Source: Hortaea werneckii (Eukaryota; Ascomycota; Dothideomycetes; Mycosphaerellales; Teratosphaeriaceae). From it: a DNA stretch of 64,000 nt. Within the stretch, counting starts at the first letter, position 1. The number at the start of each line of letters is the position of its first letter. Positions 23,726 through 35,533 of this stretch are shown here, piece by piece. Position numbers and translations under genes: made by a program. The stretch lies in the NCBI GenBank assembly GCA_037044905.1, contig JBAOKB010000020.1, forward strand, positions 620,001-684,000, read 5' to 3'. Below the pieces are notes generated by a model that had not been told where the DNA came from, did not search any database, and saw nothing but the letters and a program-made list of their open reading frames with translations.

Positions 23726-25531
23726 TTAGCTTGCCAGCTGCGGCATCTCGTGCTGACCCGAGTCACCACCCGGTGCAGCAGCCGCCTCCGCATTTCCATT
23801 TTCCTGCCCTCCAGCCGCATTGGCACCGCCAGGCAAGATGAGCTCCTCCGCCTGACCTTCATTCTCCTTCAACTCTGCGAATCTATCGCTCTTTCCGGCG
23901 TGATCCATGGGTTCGCCGCCAGCCAAGTGGCTCCCTCCATCTCCACCGTTCGCCGTCCACACCTTGTCCTCGTACTTGCCCCTCTTCTGCCCTTCCGCAT
24001 GCTTGTAGGGGCAATCAGGCCGCGTGCAGGGGTTGTACCTACACGCTATCGAGCTGTGCGCAAAGGGACATCCTTCGACCTTACAATCTGCCCCGTTCCT
24101 GCATGGGCGCGTATCTGGGTGTCTGAAAGGGCACATAGCTCCTGCAGAGCAATTCGGGAAGAACTTGCAGTCCACTTCGGACTTCGTGTGCTGTGCTCTC
24201 TGAGCGGGAGAGGGATGCCGTGCCAGGCACTTGGGGTTCTTGCATGCAGCGCCATAGGCGCAAGTGTCGTTCATGTCGAGCGTGATGCCAGGGCGCGTGT
24301 TCGCCGGAGACTGATGCGCAAAAGGACATTCGGGGTTCAGACACTTGTGGTTGAATTTGCACATGGTGCTGAAAGGCGGAGAACGGTCGGTATCGGTCAA
24401 GGGCTTGTCGAGTGACATGGCGGTGTCCTCGCCGTCCTCGGTGCCTTCCTTCTTCTCCTTGCCTTGGAACTTGCCACCGCCTCGCTTGCCACCTAATCTG
24501 TCAGCAATCGGCCTGCCTCCTCTTCCTCCCCGGAAACCGCCAGCGCCCTGTGGGCTCTGTCCATTCTGACCCATCATCTGTGCCATCATCTGTGCCTGCA
24601 TTTCCATCATCTGCATGAATTGCATTTGCGTGCCCGCATCCATGCCGCCCATGGGGCCACTCTGACCTTGCGGCATCATTGGGTTCATCTGCCCAGCCAT
24701 CGCGGCGCCACCTCTTCCATTCATCATCCTCTGCACCCCGTTAGCCACATTACCACCTCTCGGCCCTCTCGGTGCTCGTGCTGCATGTGCATCGATCCGC
24801 CCCGCGCCAGATGCCGCGCCCTTTATTCTCCTGAGGGGATCATCGGAAGTGCGATCCATATTCCTGTTCATCTGTCCAAGCATGCGTCCGCCGCGTCCCC
24901 CTCGACCGCCACGTGCGCCATCGCCGTTACGCATTGCTTTTGGACCACTCGGTCTGTAAAGCCTAAAAGTCAGTAACTCATTGTTGCGTGTATTCAACGG
25001 CGTAAAGCCCGGACGAAGATCTTCTGCATATGCTATCGCAATGCCATCTGTAATCTGCTGCTGCTGGTGCTCACGCTCGAAGTGTTGCATAGGAGGGAAT
25101 TCTGGGGGCGAAAAGGTGAAGGTAAATACGTACATTCCATCAGCAGACGGGCCTTCGCCCATCATCTCGTCCTGCTCCATGCTCTGTCCTTGCATATCAT
25201 TCTGCACTTGCGGCTCCTGGGTTGTCGCGCCCAGATCCGGTTCTTGCTGCTGTTGCTGTTGTGGTCCAGTCAACGCCTGCGCCTGCTCGAATAGCCACCG
25301 CGTGAAGTCGGCTACGGCTGGGTCATCTTCGCCCACGCCGAGCAGTTCGCCGCCGAGTTCAGCCTGAACGCGTTGAAAGTCCTGGCCGTTCACCAGCATC
25401 ATCGTCACGTACTCGGACAAGGTCGTGTCGTTCTCCTCGGCGGCCCAGCCAGCTTCCATCAGCTTCGCTTGGGCGGCAGACTGAATGGTCTGCGCCAACG
25501 CGCTGTTGGCTTCGATCTGCATCCCGCTCAT
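23726..25531 (-). CDS. Nab2-type CCCH poly(A) RNA-binding protein
   Basis: Nuclear poly(A)-binding protein for mRNA export and poly(A)-tail length control, 601 aa from the ATG at 25531. The frame is open upstream to 25621, but the conserved PWI-like N-terminal fold (around LAQTIQSAAQAKLMEAGW to TRWLFEQAQAL) begins just after this Met. A Gln-rich linker follows, then an RGG-type segment (GARGGRGGRGGR) and a Met/Gln/Gly-rich stretch. Five CCCH zinc fingers lie at residues about 390-511, for example CKFNHKCLNPECPFAH (C-x5-C-x4-C-x3-H). The C-terminal tail is Gly/Ala/Glu-rich. Yeast Nab2 has seven fingers, so five is fewer. The gene is intronless and diverges from the Utp18 gene. Confidence 0.9.
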   Translation of the reverse strand: MSGMQIEANSALAQTIQSAAQAKLMEAGWAAEENDTTLSEYVTMMLVNGQDFQRVQAELGGELLGVGEDDPAVADFTRWLFEQAQALTGPQQQQQQEPDLGATTQEPQVQNDMQGQSMEQDEMMGEGPSADGMYVFTFTFSPPEFPPMQHFEREHQQQQITDGIAIAYAEDLRPGFTPLNTRNNELLTFRLYRPSGPKAMRNGDGARGGRGGRGGRMLGQMNRNMDRTSDDPLRRIKGAASGAGRIDAHAARAPRGPRGGNVANGVQRMMNGRGGAAMAGQMNPMMPQGQSGPMGGMDAGTQMQFMQMMEMQAQMMAQMMGQNGQSPQGAGGFRGGRGGRPIADRLGGKRGGGKFQGKEKKEGTEDGEDTAMSLDKPLTDTDRSPPFSTMCKFNHKCLNPECPFAHQSPANTRPGITLDMNDTCAYGAACKNPKCLARHPSPAQRAQHTKSEVDCKFFPNCSAGAMCPFRHPDTRPCRNGADCKVEGCPFAHSSIACRYNPCTRPDCPYKHAEGQKRGKYEDKVWTANGGDGGSHLAGGEPMDHAGKSDRFAELKENEGQAEELILPGGANAAGGQENGNAEAAAAPGGDSGQHEMPQLAS

Positions 25532-26064
25532 CTTGACGGGTGATGTGCAGTAGGTGGTGTTGTCGCGATCTTGCGCGGACAAGGAGAGGATTTGTGGAGG
25601 CGTCACGGCCTCAAATCGCACGCGAGACTCGGTCGCTCAGGCGCAGCGGAGGTGGCGTACGCGGTGTACCGTGAAGTGGCGGACAACGTAAGGCCTCGGC
25701 TGATCGGTCTGTGACCACGGTCGAATTGATGGTAGTGAAGAGGTAGTATTCCAAGTCCAAGCAAAGTGGAGTCGGGAGGTTTCCAATGTTCTTTGTTGTC
25801 GCGTGGGCGCTTGGTCGCAGTTTGTCCGGGGACGTCAGAAGCACACCCGGCCGAGAGAGCCTCCTCCGCTCGTGCAGCCGCAGCCCGTCTGACTAATCCT
25901 CGTCATTCGGCTCGTCCCGCCAAGATTCTGCTGGAGGAAGTTGCAGCTTCCACTAAAAGTTTCCCGGGCTTGTGAAGGAGGAAGGTGCGATTGGATCGCA
26001 TTCACTGGCAGCCAATAACAAGGCGCATTGCGTGAGACGGATTGCAATCAGGGCAAGCGAGACC
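25532..26064. promoter_or_regulatory. Divergent promoter: Nab2 / Utp18
   Basis: A 533-bp spacer between the starts of two RNA-metabolism genes (25531 - and 26065 +). It is GC-rich with no TATA element seen, as expected for constitutive genes. Shared control is inferred from the head-to-head layout. Confidence 0.45.
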
Positions 26065-27632
26065 ATGGCCAAGTGCAAGCAAAAAGAGAAGGTGCAAGTG
26101 CAACAGCCAACGCCGCCAACGATGGATGAGGCGGCCGACGACTCCGATGTGGAATTCCAGCTAGATGGGGAGCCTGAGAGGGACGAGACGGAGCGGGAGC
26201 TGGAGCGCTTGGTATTTGGGGATAGTGCTGGTTTTCGAGAAGGATTGGATAATGCGACGCTAGACGACGAGGTATCAGAGCCGGAAGATGAGGAGGATGA
26301 AGAGGGTCAGCCGTCGGGCGTGGAAGGGCTGGACGATGCAGCTGTAGGTCAGAGACATGCGAGGCGGAAGCGAGAGGGTGTTGCTGACATTCAATAGCTT
26401 TTCTTCACTGACACCGGCGCCGAGGAAGGTGCACTACAACGCACCGCGACCAATGATACCGACTCAGATGATGGGCTGCACTCGAAGCAGCAGGCGGCGT
26501 GGGAGGACAGCGATGACGAGCGCACCCTCGTCTCTCTCGCTGCGCAGCCCCGCCTACGGAAACTACGACGGACAGAAGCCGAGGACGTGGTCAACGGCAG
26601 AGAGTATGCTAAGCGTCTGCGCCGCCAGTTCGAACTGCTCAACCCGCGACCCCAGTGGGCGACGAATGCGATGCAAAAGCCTGCCAAGAAGAAGCGACGA
26701 CTGTCCGACCCAGACGCATCGGACGACCAAGCCTCAGACCAGGACGTGGACATGGACTTGGACGATCAGCTGCCCTCGACCGCCCCACTGTCCCAGCTCC
26801 TGCAGAACGCCGAATCCCTCGTCCGCACTTCTGGCCCAGGCGCTGGCAAGAAGCGCAAGATCCGTCCTGAAACGATTGACGTCCAGCGCACCAAGGACGT
26901 ACCCGGAATCCAGCCTTCTGCCATCACCTCTCTCTCTTTCCACCCTCAACTCCCCCTGCTTCTCTCCTCCGGCCCATCTTCAACGCTGTATCTGCACCAC
27001 ATCACTCCCTCACCACCGGCACCTGTCCCTAATCCCATGTTGACGAGTATGCACGTCCGCGGCTCGCAGCTCACCACCACCGCATTTCACCCTCAGGATG
27101 AAAGGGTCTTCTTGTCTGCCCGAAGACGGTACTTCCACATCTGGAACCTCGCCACCGGCCGTGTGGAGAAGATTGCCCGCGTGTACGGGCAGCAGCATGA
27201 GCAAAGGAGCATGGAGCGCTTCAAGCTTTCACCTGATGGCCGGTTCATGGCGCTCCTTGGCTCGGCACGGAAAGGCGGTGGCGTGATCAACATCCTCTCG
27301 GCGTCAACGCTCCAGTGGGTAACTCAGGTCCGAGTCGAGAGCCGTGGAGGCATTGCGGAATTCGAATGGTGGCGCGACGGCCACGGATTATGCATTGTCG
27401 GCAAAAGCGGAGAAGTCACCGAGTGGAATCTGGAGAGGCAGCAAGTGGTTGCTCGTTGGCAGGACGAGGGCGCAGTTGGCACTACTACTCTTGCGCTTGG
27501 TGGACGCCACGAATTAATCAAATCACCTATTGGCTCGGACCGCTGGATCGCCATCGGCTCTTCTTCCGGCATTGTCAACATTTACGACCGTCGGGCGTGG
27601 CTTGACAGCTCTCCTGATCAGCAGCGGGCATT

Positions 27633-27667
<35 letters not shown>

Positions 27668-27972
27668 CTGTACCGCCGAATCCAAAACCGACCAAGATGC
27701 TCGAGCACCTCACGACGCCGACCTCGCACCTTGTCTTCTCCCCCGACGGCCAGGTACTAGCTATGGCCAGCAAATGGAAGAGGGACGCGCTGCGACTGGT
27801 CCATCTGCCGAGCTGCACCGTGTTCAAAAACTGGCCTACCAACAGCACACCGCTAGGAAGGATTACAGGTGTGGCTTTCTGCGATGGTGGAGTTGTCGAA
27901 GATAAAGATGTCTATGCCTTACTCGCAGTCGCCAATGAGCAAGGGAAGATCAGATTGTGGGAAGTCAGGTGA
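26065..27972 (+). CDS. UTP18: U3 snoRNP / SSU processome protein Utp18
   Basis: Nucleolar WD40 protein of the small-subunit processome, needed for 18S rRNA maturation; 617 aa. Exons 26065-26343 and 26398-27972; the 54-nt intron (GTAGGT donor, AATAG acceptor) joins GLDDAA to LFFTDTG, the family's conserved N-terminal element. Acidic stretches precede it. The AWEDSDDERTLVSLA segment and the FELLNPRPQWA helix are typical of Utp18. WD repeats follow from about residue 240. An 11-residue glutamine tract from a pure CAG repeat (27634-27666) sits in a loop between blades, an odd feature for this conserved protein. The ATG context (gaccATGG) supports the start. Confidence 0.9.
27634..27666 (+). repeat. 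CAG repeat coding polyglutamine
   Basis: Ten uninterrupted CAG codons plus one CAA inside the Utp18 coding region. A uniform codon run is prone to replication slippage, so length differences between strains are likely. Confidence 0.95.
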
Positions 27973-28615
27973 GAAGGGGTGAGGCTCGAGATATTTGTAT
28001 GATACCAGCAACTGGGTCTTGACCTTGGTATATCCGCTTCACAATTCTAATGTAGAGAGCATTTAAAGAGATTTGTGCATTCTACATAAGATTCAGTGGC
28101 TTGGCGATAGACCCTGCGTGTATGGTGGCCTCCACGATTTTACATCCCGCTTTCAAAACTTTGTGGATTGATATCAAGCTGTGATTTGGCACTAGGTTGG
28201 CGACCACTCATTCGTAGCTGGGTTGAAGTTTCGCAGAAGCTACGGGTCACAAACACTTTCGGAGTCACAGAGAAACACTTGCGCAATCGCAGATCCGACT
28301 GACCCTTCTTCCCTATCGTCCAAATAAACCACAGCCATTAGGGACATGTACAGACAATTCAAGACGTTGAGACAGGTGATGTTCCTGCGGAAGACAAGAT
28401 AGCGCGAGGGTGCCACTGGAGACTGCCAACGTGAATAATGCACAATTTTGAGAGTCGAAGCCAAATTGGAAAGAGAGAGTGATGGGTTTAAATTATTAGA
28501 TTTAAGATAAGAGCGCCACTGCGCCTTGTGTGTACGTGAGTACGTAACGATTGTGTTTGTCGTAGCTCAGCTGCATCTACAGCTGTTGCTAGGATGCGGC
28601 CTCGTCTAAGGCCGC
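27973..28615. other. Convergent intergenic region
   Basis: 643 bp between the stops of Utp18 (+) and the sugar transporter (-). AT-rich with no gene seen; expected to contain both 3' UTRs. Confidence 0.5.
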
Positions 28616-30758
28616 TTAGTGGTGCTTAGACTCGACAAATTCGCCGTTGCCTTGCTCGGAGTCAGAGCCAGAAATGTTCTTCTCGTCAGGCAAGGACCCA
28701 GCGTGTTCATCGCCACCGAGGAGGGCGGTAAGGCCGATATCGCGCTCGATCTTCTCCTTGCGTTCTGCGTCCGCTGCGGCGAAGCCGGCCTGGCCGAATA
28801 ACTCATCTGCAAAACTCGTCAGTAACGTGGACAAAGTGAAATGGTACCGTGAGAACTTTTCTTACCCATTTCCTCAAGGGTACGACCCTTCGTCTCTGGA
28901 ACGAAAAAGAACACCCAGGTGACACCGATGGTAGTCACAACACCGAAGAAGATCTGTGACACTGTTAGACACGGCAGACGAGGGCATGGAACTTTCTGGA
29001 ATCAACTTACGAAGGCGCCGAACTGGGAGGTATCGATAAAGTCCGAAGTAGCCATTGCGACGGCGAACTAGAAAAGAATGTTAGTGCTAGATCCAGGCTG
29101 CAGACGGTTCGCATTTTACTCACGTTGTTCAGCCAGTTGGAGGAGCCACCAATACTGACACCCTTCGCTCGCATGCCGAGCGGGAACACTTCACTGATGA
29201 TGATCCATGCGACGGGACCCCAAGAGTAACCGAAGTGGATGGCGTACAGCCAGATGAAGACGACGGCAGCCCAGCCAGCTCCTGTCGCTCCGCCGGCTTC
29301 CGAAGTCCAGATGTCACCATACTGGCCTGTTAGACCCGCGACGATGCTGGAAAATCAAGTCAGCACAGTCCGGCTCATATCAATTTAGCAGTTGTTCGCT
29401 GAAATACTCACAAATGAGAGACGGCCATTCCAATGCCACCGGTAATAAGGATGGTCTTGCGACCAAAGTTGTCGACGTAGAGGACTGCCGGAATTGTAGC
29501 AAGGAACATGACAATTCCAACTACACCTGAGGCAAGCAGCGATGTAGTGTTGCCGTTGAGTCCAACTCCTGCGAAGATGAAAGGCGCGTAGTAGAGAATG
29601 GCGTTGACACCGTTCCATTGCTGAAAGACCATGGTCAGGACTGCGACGGTCGTGCGCTTAAATAGCCCCTTGTTTGTGATCAGAGAAGCGTAGTCCTTGC
29701 AACCAATGAGGAAGTTGCTCTTGGCACTGCCGTCCTGTAGGTGCGGGTATCTCTCCCGCGCAGTCATCACCTCGAATTCGCGAACGGCCTTGATCTCCAG
29801 AAATTCGATGCGAACTCTAATGTCTTCGGTCGTCGTGCTTCGTAGCCGAGCAAGAGTCTCCAGGCATTCCTGCTCTCTTCCTCTGTTCATGAGATGCCGT
29901 GGACTCTGAGGCATGAACATGATCATACCGGCAGCGAGGACAAGCGCTGGGCCGAGTTGGATACAGATGGGAATGAGCCAGGCAGCTTCGGATTGACCAG
30001 CTCCAGTCCCGCCAATGAAGTTGGTGCCGTATCCGATCCCTGTCAGATTGGCGTCAGCTGTGTCGACGCTGCGATGTTGGGTAGCACTTACAGTAAGATA
30101 CCATGATACCAAAAGTGATGGCCAGCTGTTGTAGCGCAACAAGGGCGCCACGGACTTCCGGTGGAGCGAGCTCAGCGTTGTAAAGTGGCACCAGCATACT
30201 GAAAGCTCCGACGCCGAGACCAGTCACGAAACGACCTGCCAGAATGAAGTCCTTGTTGTGCAAGCCAGTTGCGGTGCATGCCTGAACGATGACACCGATG
30301 GTGAACACTACGCAGGCAATCAAGACCGTTACTCGCCGACCGAAAGCATCGGCCATATAGCCGTTCGCTAAAGTCCCAACCCAAGCACCAAGCTCGAGGA
30401 TGGCTGTCAAGAGACCACGCGCCGTGCCTCCAACATCACCATACCATGGTTGGAGCTACTGGAAGTCAGCTGTGTATTACTAAAGGCCATTGCAGAAGTC
30501 AACTTACATGATCTTTGAAAGCTCGCATGGTCAAAATCTGACCGAACATTCCTATCAAGCGGAACGATTAGTATGCAGCGAATGACATATGCGATAGAAC
30601 GACCAACCCTGATTGTAGCCATAGACCAACCCACCCAACGCCGCGAAACAAGCGATGGACGTCGTCTTTCCATTGTGAATAAGACCCTTCAGGCCTGGTG
30701 GACCAGCGTACTGGGCACGTCTGGCCGAGAGCGCATTGGAGTCGCCGACGGGTGCCAT
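28616..30758 (-). CDS. MFS sugar transporter
   Basis: Twelve-TM plasma-membrane sugar:H+ symporter of the major facilitator superfamily, 581 aa. Eight exons: 30758-30608, 30551-30508, 30455-30092, 30039-29412, 29346-29124, 29067-29011, 28953-28866, 28806-28616. All seven introns (52-65 nt) are GT-AG and frame-preserving. Family signatures are present: GRRVTVLIAC after TM2, RFVTGLGVGAFSMLVPLYNAE (the sugar-transporter signature, here split over TM4-5), PQSPRHL before the central loop, QQWNGVNAILYYAPFIF in TM7, GRKTILITGG in TM8 and PETKGRTLEEMDELFG at the end of TM12. The QQxxGxNxxxYY element supports a hexose-type substrate, but the specific sugar cannot be assigned. A TTATAA element lies about 130 bp upstream (30888-30893). 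Confidence 0.93.
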
Positions 30759-32440
30759 GGTGATGAAAGAAAGGTATGGGTAGGTTACAGAGCCAGAGAA
30801 AAGATCGCCTGGGTTGGTGCAGGGTCGTCGACTTATACCTACGCACGCAGCTGCACCAGCTCGTCCGTCTCACATGAGCCGGCTCAATTATAAGCTTGCC
30901 AAGGGCTAAACAACCGGCTTGGAGAAGCTTGGGGTAGTGCGGGAAGGAATGCGGAGACCAATCAGCGAGGCTGAAAGCGGCCAAGAAGCATTCAGGCTAA
31001 AACCTCTCGTTGTCCTCACGTGCGGTAGCGCGGAGACGCTCCATCCTCTCTACCAACGGGTGGACTGAGCTGCCAGACTCCGAGGGCGCTGCGGAGGAGG
31101 CGCTTAAGCGAATCCGGACAGCTGGGCGACGCGGCTTGGAACATTGTACCTCTGTAATCCTTTCCTCCCGCGGATGCTAATTCAACTGGGACGACCGCAT
31201 GATGTTCGCCTCTCGCACGATAGGCGAGCCAGACTTCAAGTGTGGGGAGCGCCGCTGCCGTCTGAGGAGCGCCTGAAATCAATCCGTCTTAACAACCTCA
31301 AGTCCCTTTCATCATCCAAATCTTACCAGCCGCGCAGGAAGAAGGGCGACTGCTGTGCCGTGCATCCTCATTATTAGCCGAGATAAGCTTTCGATGTTCA
31401 GTTGCAGGTCGTCGTTGCGTTCGTATGTAGAACAGTATTCGAGATCTCGTCTGCAAGCGGGCATGCCGCCGTGGCACCAAGTATCTTAACATGTACTGTT
31501 CTGTAGACCCGGTCCCTGCTCTACCCTCGGTTAAAGATGTATTGTCGACCGGTTACTCTCCAGATCATCCGCCTGCCACTCGTCCGATGTGACAAACAAG
31601 CTTCAAGCGCATCAGCCCATCGTCAGCCAATCTATCCGCTTAAGCTTTCTGTTATAGTCCACGTGCGGCACCAAGTGACTGGACGTGGCGAATCTAAGCA
31701 ATCGGACCAGTAGGACATCCGGTGGGCGGGTCAAAGAGCCCTTTGGGTGCTCGCAGCAACCGGCATAGTTCGCTTCTGTAATGCTAAGCTCAGGCATAAC
31801 CGTGCTCATCTGCCTGTCTGCCTGACCGTTCTTGCTATTTATCCAATTGGAAACGTCATCGCAATGCCTGATTGGTTAGAATCTACATTTAAGCAGACGA
31901 GAGACCGAGGGCGTAAGCGGTCGTTGGCCTCATGAAGTCGCTGTCGCCGCGCTGTGAGAGATCCTCTCTCGTTCTTTGCCGAGACTCGGATGTATCGGCA
32001 TCGGATACGAAGTCCCTCGTGCAGTCCCAGCAATGAGTGTTATGGATTGCGAGGATGATTCGCACCGCTGGTATACGATGAGTGGAAATTGTCTTCGAGA
32101 AATGGGACTCAAGCTGGCAGGAAATGAAATGGACTGCGAAAACTGATTAATCATCTACCAATTCAACCACGACCCACAGACGCTGTCCGTTTTATCCGAT
32201 ACTCGAGGGTATGGATGTACGCCTTTACCATTGCTCTCGAAGAGAGTATCTGCACTGCAGCTCATAGCGTAACTGAAAACGGTGAGCAAAATTGGTCACC
32301 GCAGCCATAGTCGGTGTTCGAAGAGGGGCCTCTTGGCCGTGACCTCAGCTTCAAACCTTCTTTGCACAGCACTGGGTGCATTCTGCCATGTCTACAAGTA
32401 GAATTTACAGATATACTAGCAACAGGAAAAAGCGGAAGTG
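30759..32440. promoter_or_regulatory. Divergent promoter: sugar transporter / ABC-F
   Basis: 1,682 bp between the two start codons, long for this gene-dense region. A TTATAA candidate at 30888-30893 is placed for the transporter. The rest holds only short frames; I see no tRNA or repeat. A large upstream region suits a nutrient-controlled transporter. Confidence 0.4.
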
Positions 32441-34725
32441 ATGGTGAGGAAACAGGCGACTGCAACAGAGGGTAGCGGTATCACGGTCACGGCACAGCAA
32501 AGCCGGTTCCACACAGATGCCGAAGACGCCCCTTCTGCTGCGAGAGAGGTGAGCCAGATAAGTCCGAAAAACGCCATATACGATTAACTAAAGTCGCCCG
32601 GCAGATTGTGATTAAAGACCTCAGCGTCTCCATCGGTGATAGAGAATTGCTTAGCCACGCGGATTTAAATCTGCAATCCGGGCGACATTATGTTCTGGTT
32701 GGGCGCAACGGGACTGGGAAGTCGACATTGCTCAAAGCCCTAGGTACAGAAGGCATCCCAGGTGTTCCTCGCTCAGTACGAATCCTACTTTTAGGCCAAA
32801 CCGATGAATCATTTGAAGGGCAAAATGCTAGTACTGGCGATGCTCGTGCGGTGACAGTGGTGGAGCACGTACTTCGCAGCGACAAATACCGTGAGAGACT
32901 CATTGAACAAGCAAAGCGACTTTCTGCTGCTGTCGAAGACACGGAAGACCCGATCGCGGCAGTCAGAGTCTATCGCGAGCTATCTTGCGAACGACTAGAC
33001 TCAGATGTCGCTGAAGCGAGACAGATCGCCAACAGGAGAAGCGGTGCTAGGGGTCTCAAAGCCCGAAAAGAACTCATTCGACTTGAAGAAGGGATGTCGG
33101 AGGCAGTCAATCGACTGCAAGAACTGAGTCTCACTGGAGGAAATGACGAACAGGTCGAATCCTCTGCAGTGGCCGAGGAAAACCAAAAAGCCCATGACCT
33201 CTTGGAGACCACCAATGCGGCTCTGGCAGACATGGATGCCTCCAAGGCAGAAGCACTGGCCCGTTCAGTGTTACTTGGTCTTGGGTTCTCTACCGCCAGC
33301 ATCGACAACCCAGTGTCAGAGCTGTCGGGTGGTTGGCGGACGCGGTGCAACTTGGCCTGCGCGCTGTGCCAGTCAAGCGACTTACTTCTTCTCGACGAAC
33401 CTACTAATTTCCTCGATCTCCCCTCAATCATGTGGCTACAGGGCTACATTCAGAATATGAGTCGTAAGACCACAGTCATCTTAGTAACCCATGATCGTGC
33501 ATTTGCCGATGCCGTGGGAGAAGAGCTGGTCGTACTTCGGAATCAAGTCTTGGAACGCTTCAAAGGCGCCCTCTCGGAATACGAGGTCGAAAGACTTCGC
33601 AAGTATAAGTATCTCAGCCGCATGAAAGACGCACAAGAGAAACAGAAGAAGCACATGCAGAGCTCTATTGACAACAATGTCAAGGCCGCCAAAAGATCGG
33701 GAGACGATAAGAAGCTGAAGCAGGCCACGAGCCGGAAGAAGAAACTCGGAGATCGCATGGGCATGGAGGTCTCTGCCAAAGGCACCCGGTTCAAACTCAA
33801 TCGTGATTTGGTCGGCTGGCATGAAAGTCGCCGTGATGCGATTGAAGTGCCAGAATTCGACCCACCGCCGCGAATGGAAGTGCCGCCTTCGCCACCAGAT
33901 CTACGCACTGCTGGGCCCTTACTTTCATTTGAAGGTGTGACTTTCGCCTACAAGTCGTCAGCCAAACAAATCTTGCAAGACGTTTCGCTTACCATCCACC
34001 CCGGGGATCGCGTGGGATTGGTGGGGCTTAATGGCTCCGGTAAATCGACTTTGGTAGGGCTTGCTATGGATGGCACAGATGGTTCGCCCGTGAATCGGCC
34101 CCCGTCTAAAGGGACCGTCACGAGACACAGTCGGGCTCGGTATGGAAGGTTCTCGCAGCAGGCCGTGGAAGAACTCGATGGCATTGCAGCGGATAACGAG
34201 GCTCTGACTGCACTCTCACACCTCATGTCTTTCGCAGGGTCTGACTTGGCAGAGAAAGAGGCCCGCGGACTCCTCTCCGGTCTGGGCCTCCCTGGGAGGA
34301 TTGCCTCAGATGTGCCCATCAAGCTGCTCTCAGGCGGCCAAAAAGTTCGGCTGGCTCTGGCGAAATTGCTGTATGTCCCTCCTCACCTTCTCATCCTGGA
34401 CGAGGTGACTACACACCTTGACTCGGACACCATCCAGGCGCTAGCTCTTGCGCTGCGGCATTACGAAGGCGCCATCCTGGTTGTCACTCACGACCGGTTC
34501 TTCATGCGGTGTGTAGTAGAAGGCGAGCACCCCAAGGATCTGGCCGCTAGCAATGTACCTGACGCTGGCGAGGAGTCGCCTGAGGAAAGCGAGGAGTCGG
34601 ACAGTGAGTCTAGGCCCGGAGTGGTGTATAGAATATCGCGAGGGAAGCTGAGCAAGCTGGAGAATGGCATGCAACAGTACGAGGATATCGCTGCGCGATC
34701 ATCTGCGAAGCTGGGTAAGGTCTAA
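32441..34725 (+). CDS. ABC-F family ATPase
   Basis: Soluble twin-ATPase of the ABC-F class (translation or ribosome-associated factors), 742 aa, with no membrane segment. Exons 32441-32548 and 32605-34725; the 56-nt intron has a GTGAGC donor and GGCAG acceptor. First cassette: Walker A GRNGTGKST (69-77), signature LSGGW, Walker B LLLLDEPTNFLD. A long charged, helical linker (ERLRKYKYLSRMKDAQEKQK and following) is typical of the class. Second cassette: Walker A GLNGSGKST, signature LSGGQK, Walker B LLILDEVTTHLD. The second DEPTNHLD-type motif thus has Val and Thr in place of Pro and Asn. An acidic Ser/Glu insert precedes the C-terminal RISRGKLSKLENG strand. It is not a close match to Arb1, Gcn20 or EF-3 by length and insert pattern; the specific role is open. 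Confidence 0.88.
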
Positions 34726-35533
34726 ATGTATTCTCATGCTCGTGAACTTGACTTAAAGGGAGAGTAATCGCGGCAAATATCGAAGAGAGGCACGAAATTA
34801 AAGTGCGTTTGTTGCCACAATGCCTTGAACAACAGCCTACTTCAAAAAGAAGCTTTAAAATCGCGAAAACATTCATTCAGAGTGCAGATGTCTTGCAAGG
34901 GTGGCGACTACTTTTGCCCTAGGTGAACGGGCATCAGACATGAATCGTGATTGTACTCGCAGACACAGTTGTGTCCATCAAATTGAGTACAAAAGCGAAA
35001 GGTGGCCTTGTGCAATACCACAGCAAGGACTAGACAAGCGATTCCATTCACTCGAAGACTTCTACAGTGAGTACAGTGACTGATGCTGAGTCGAAAGAGC
35101 ATGCAGACGCAAAGTCTTTGCGGGGCGACGTCATAAACGAACATGGAAACACAGTAAACAGAAAGCTGGCACCTACGAGTCTCAGTTCCTTACGGCATCA
35201 CACTTTGGATCTTTGTTGTGTCTCAGTGATACTGCAGCGTAAGATCATGGACCAGATGAAAGACTTGCGATAACATGTGAAAGCCCGTTTTGTATTAGCA
35301 TTCTGCACTAATTACACGTCCAAAATAATGGTAATTGCGCGAGACTCACTTGGCGTGCGAACCTCGCTCTAGCCGCATTCGATTTGGCGGCGTATCAGAC
35401 TCAGCGATATCCGCTCAGAATATATCGCGAAACTCACTCTCCATAGCCATGATACCCTCAAATTCCGGCAGCCGCGATCGTGGCATCGACAGCTCTTGCT
35501 GTGTTGATGGTGCGGGTGCACTTGGCGTTTCTA
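34726..35533. other. Convergent intergenic region
   Basis: 808 bp between the ABC-F stop (+) and the RRM gene stop (-). Only short frames; no feature supported. Confidence 0.5.

Noticed and set aside
25103..25134. Apparent short intron (GTACGT to CCCCCAG) in the Nab2 gene
   Set aside because: It is about 32 nt, below normal intron length, and removing it breaks a frame that is otherwise open on both sides.
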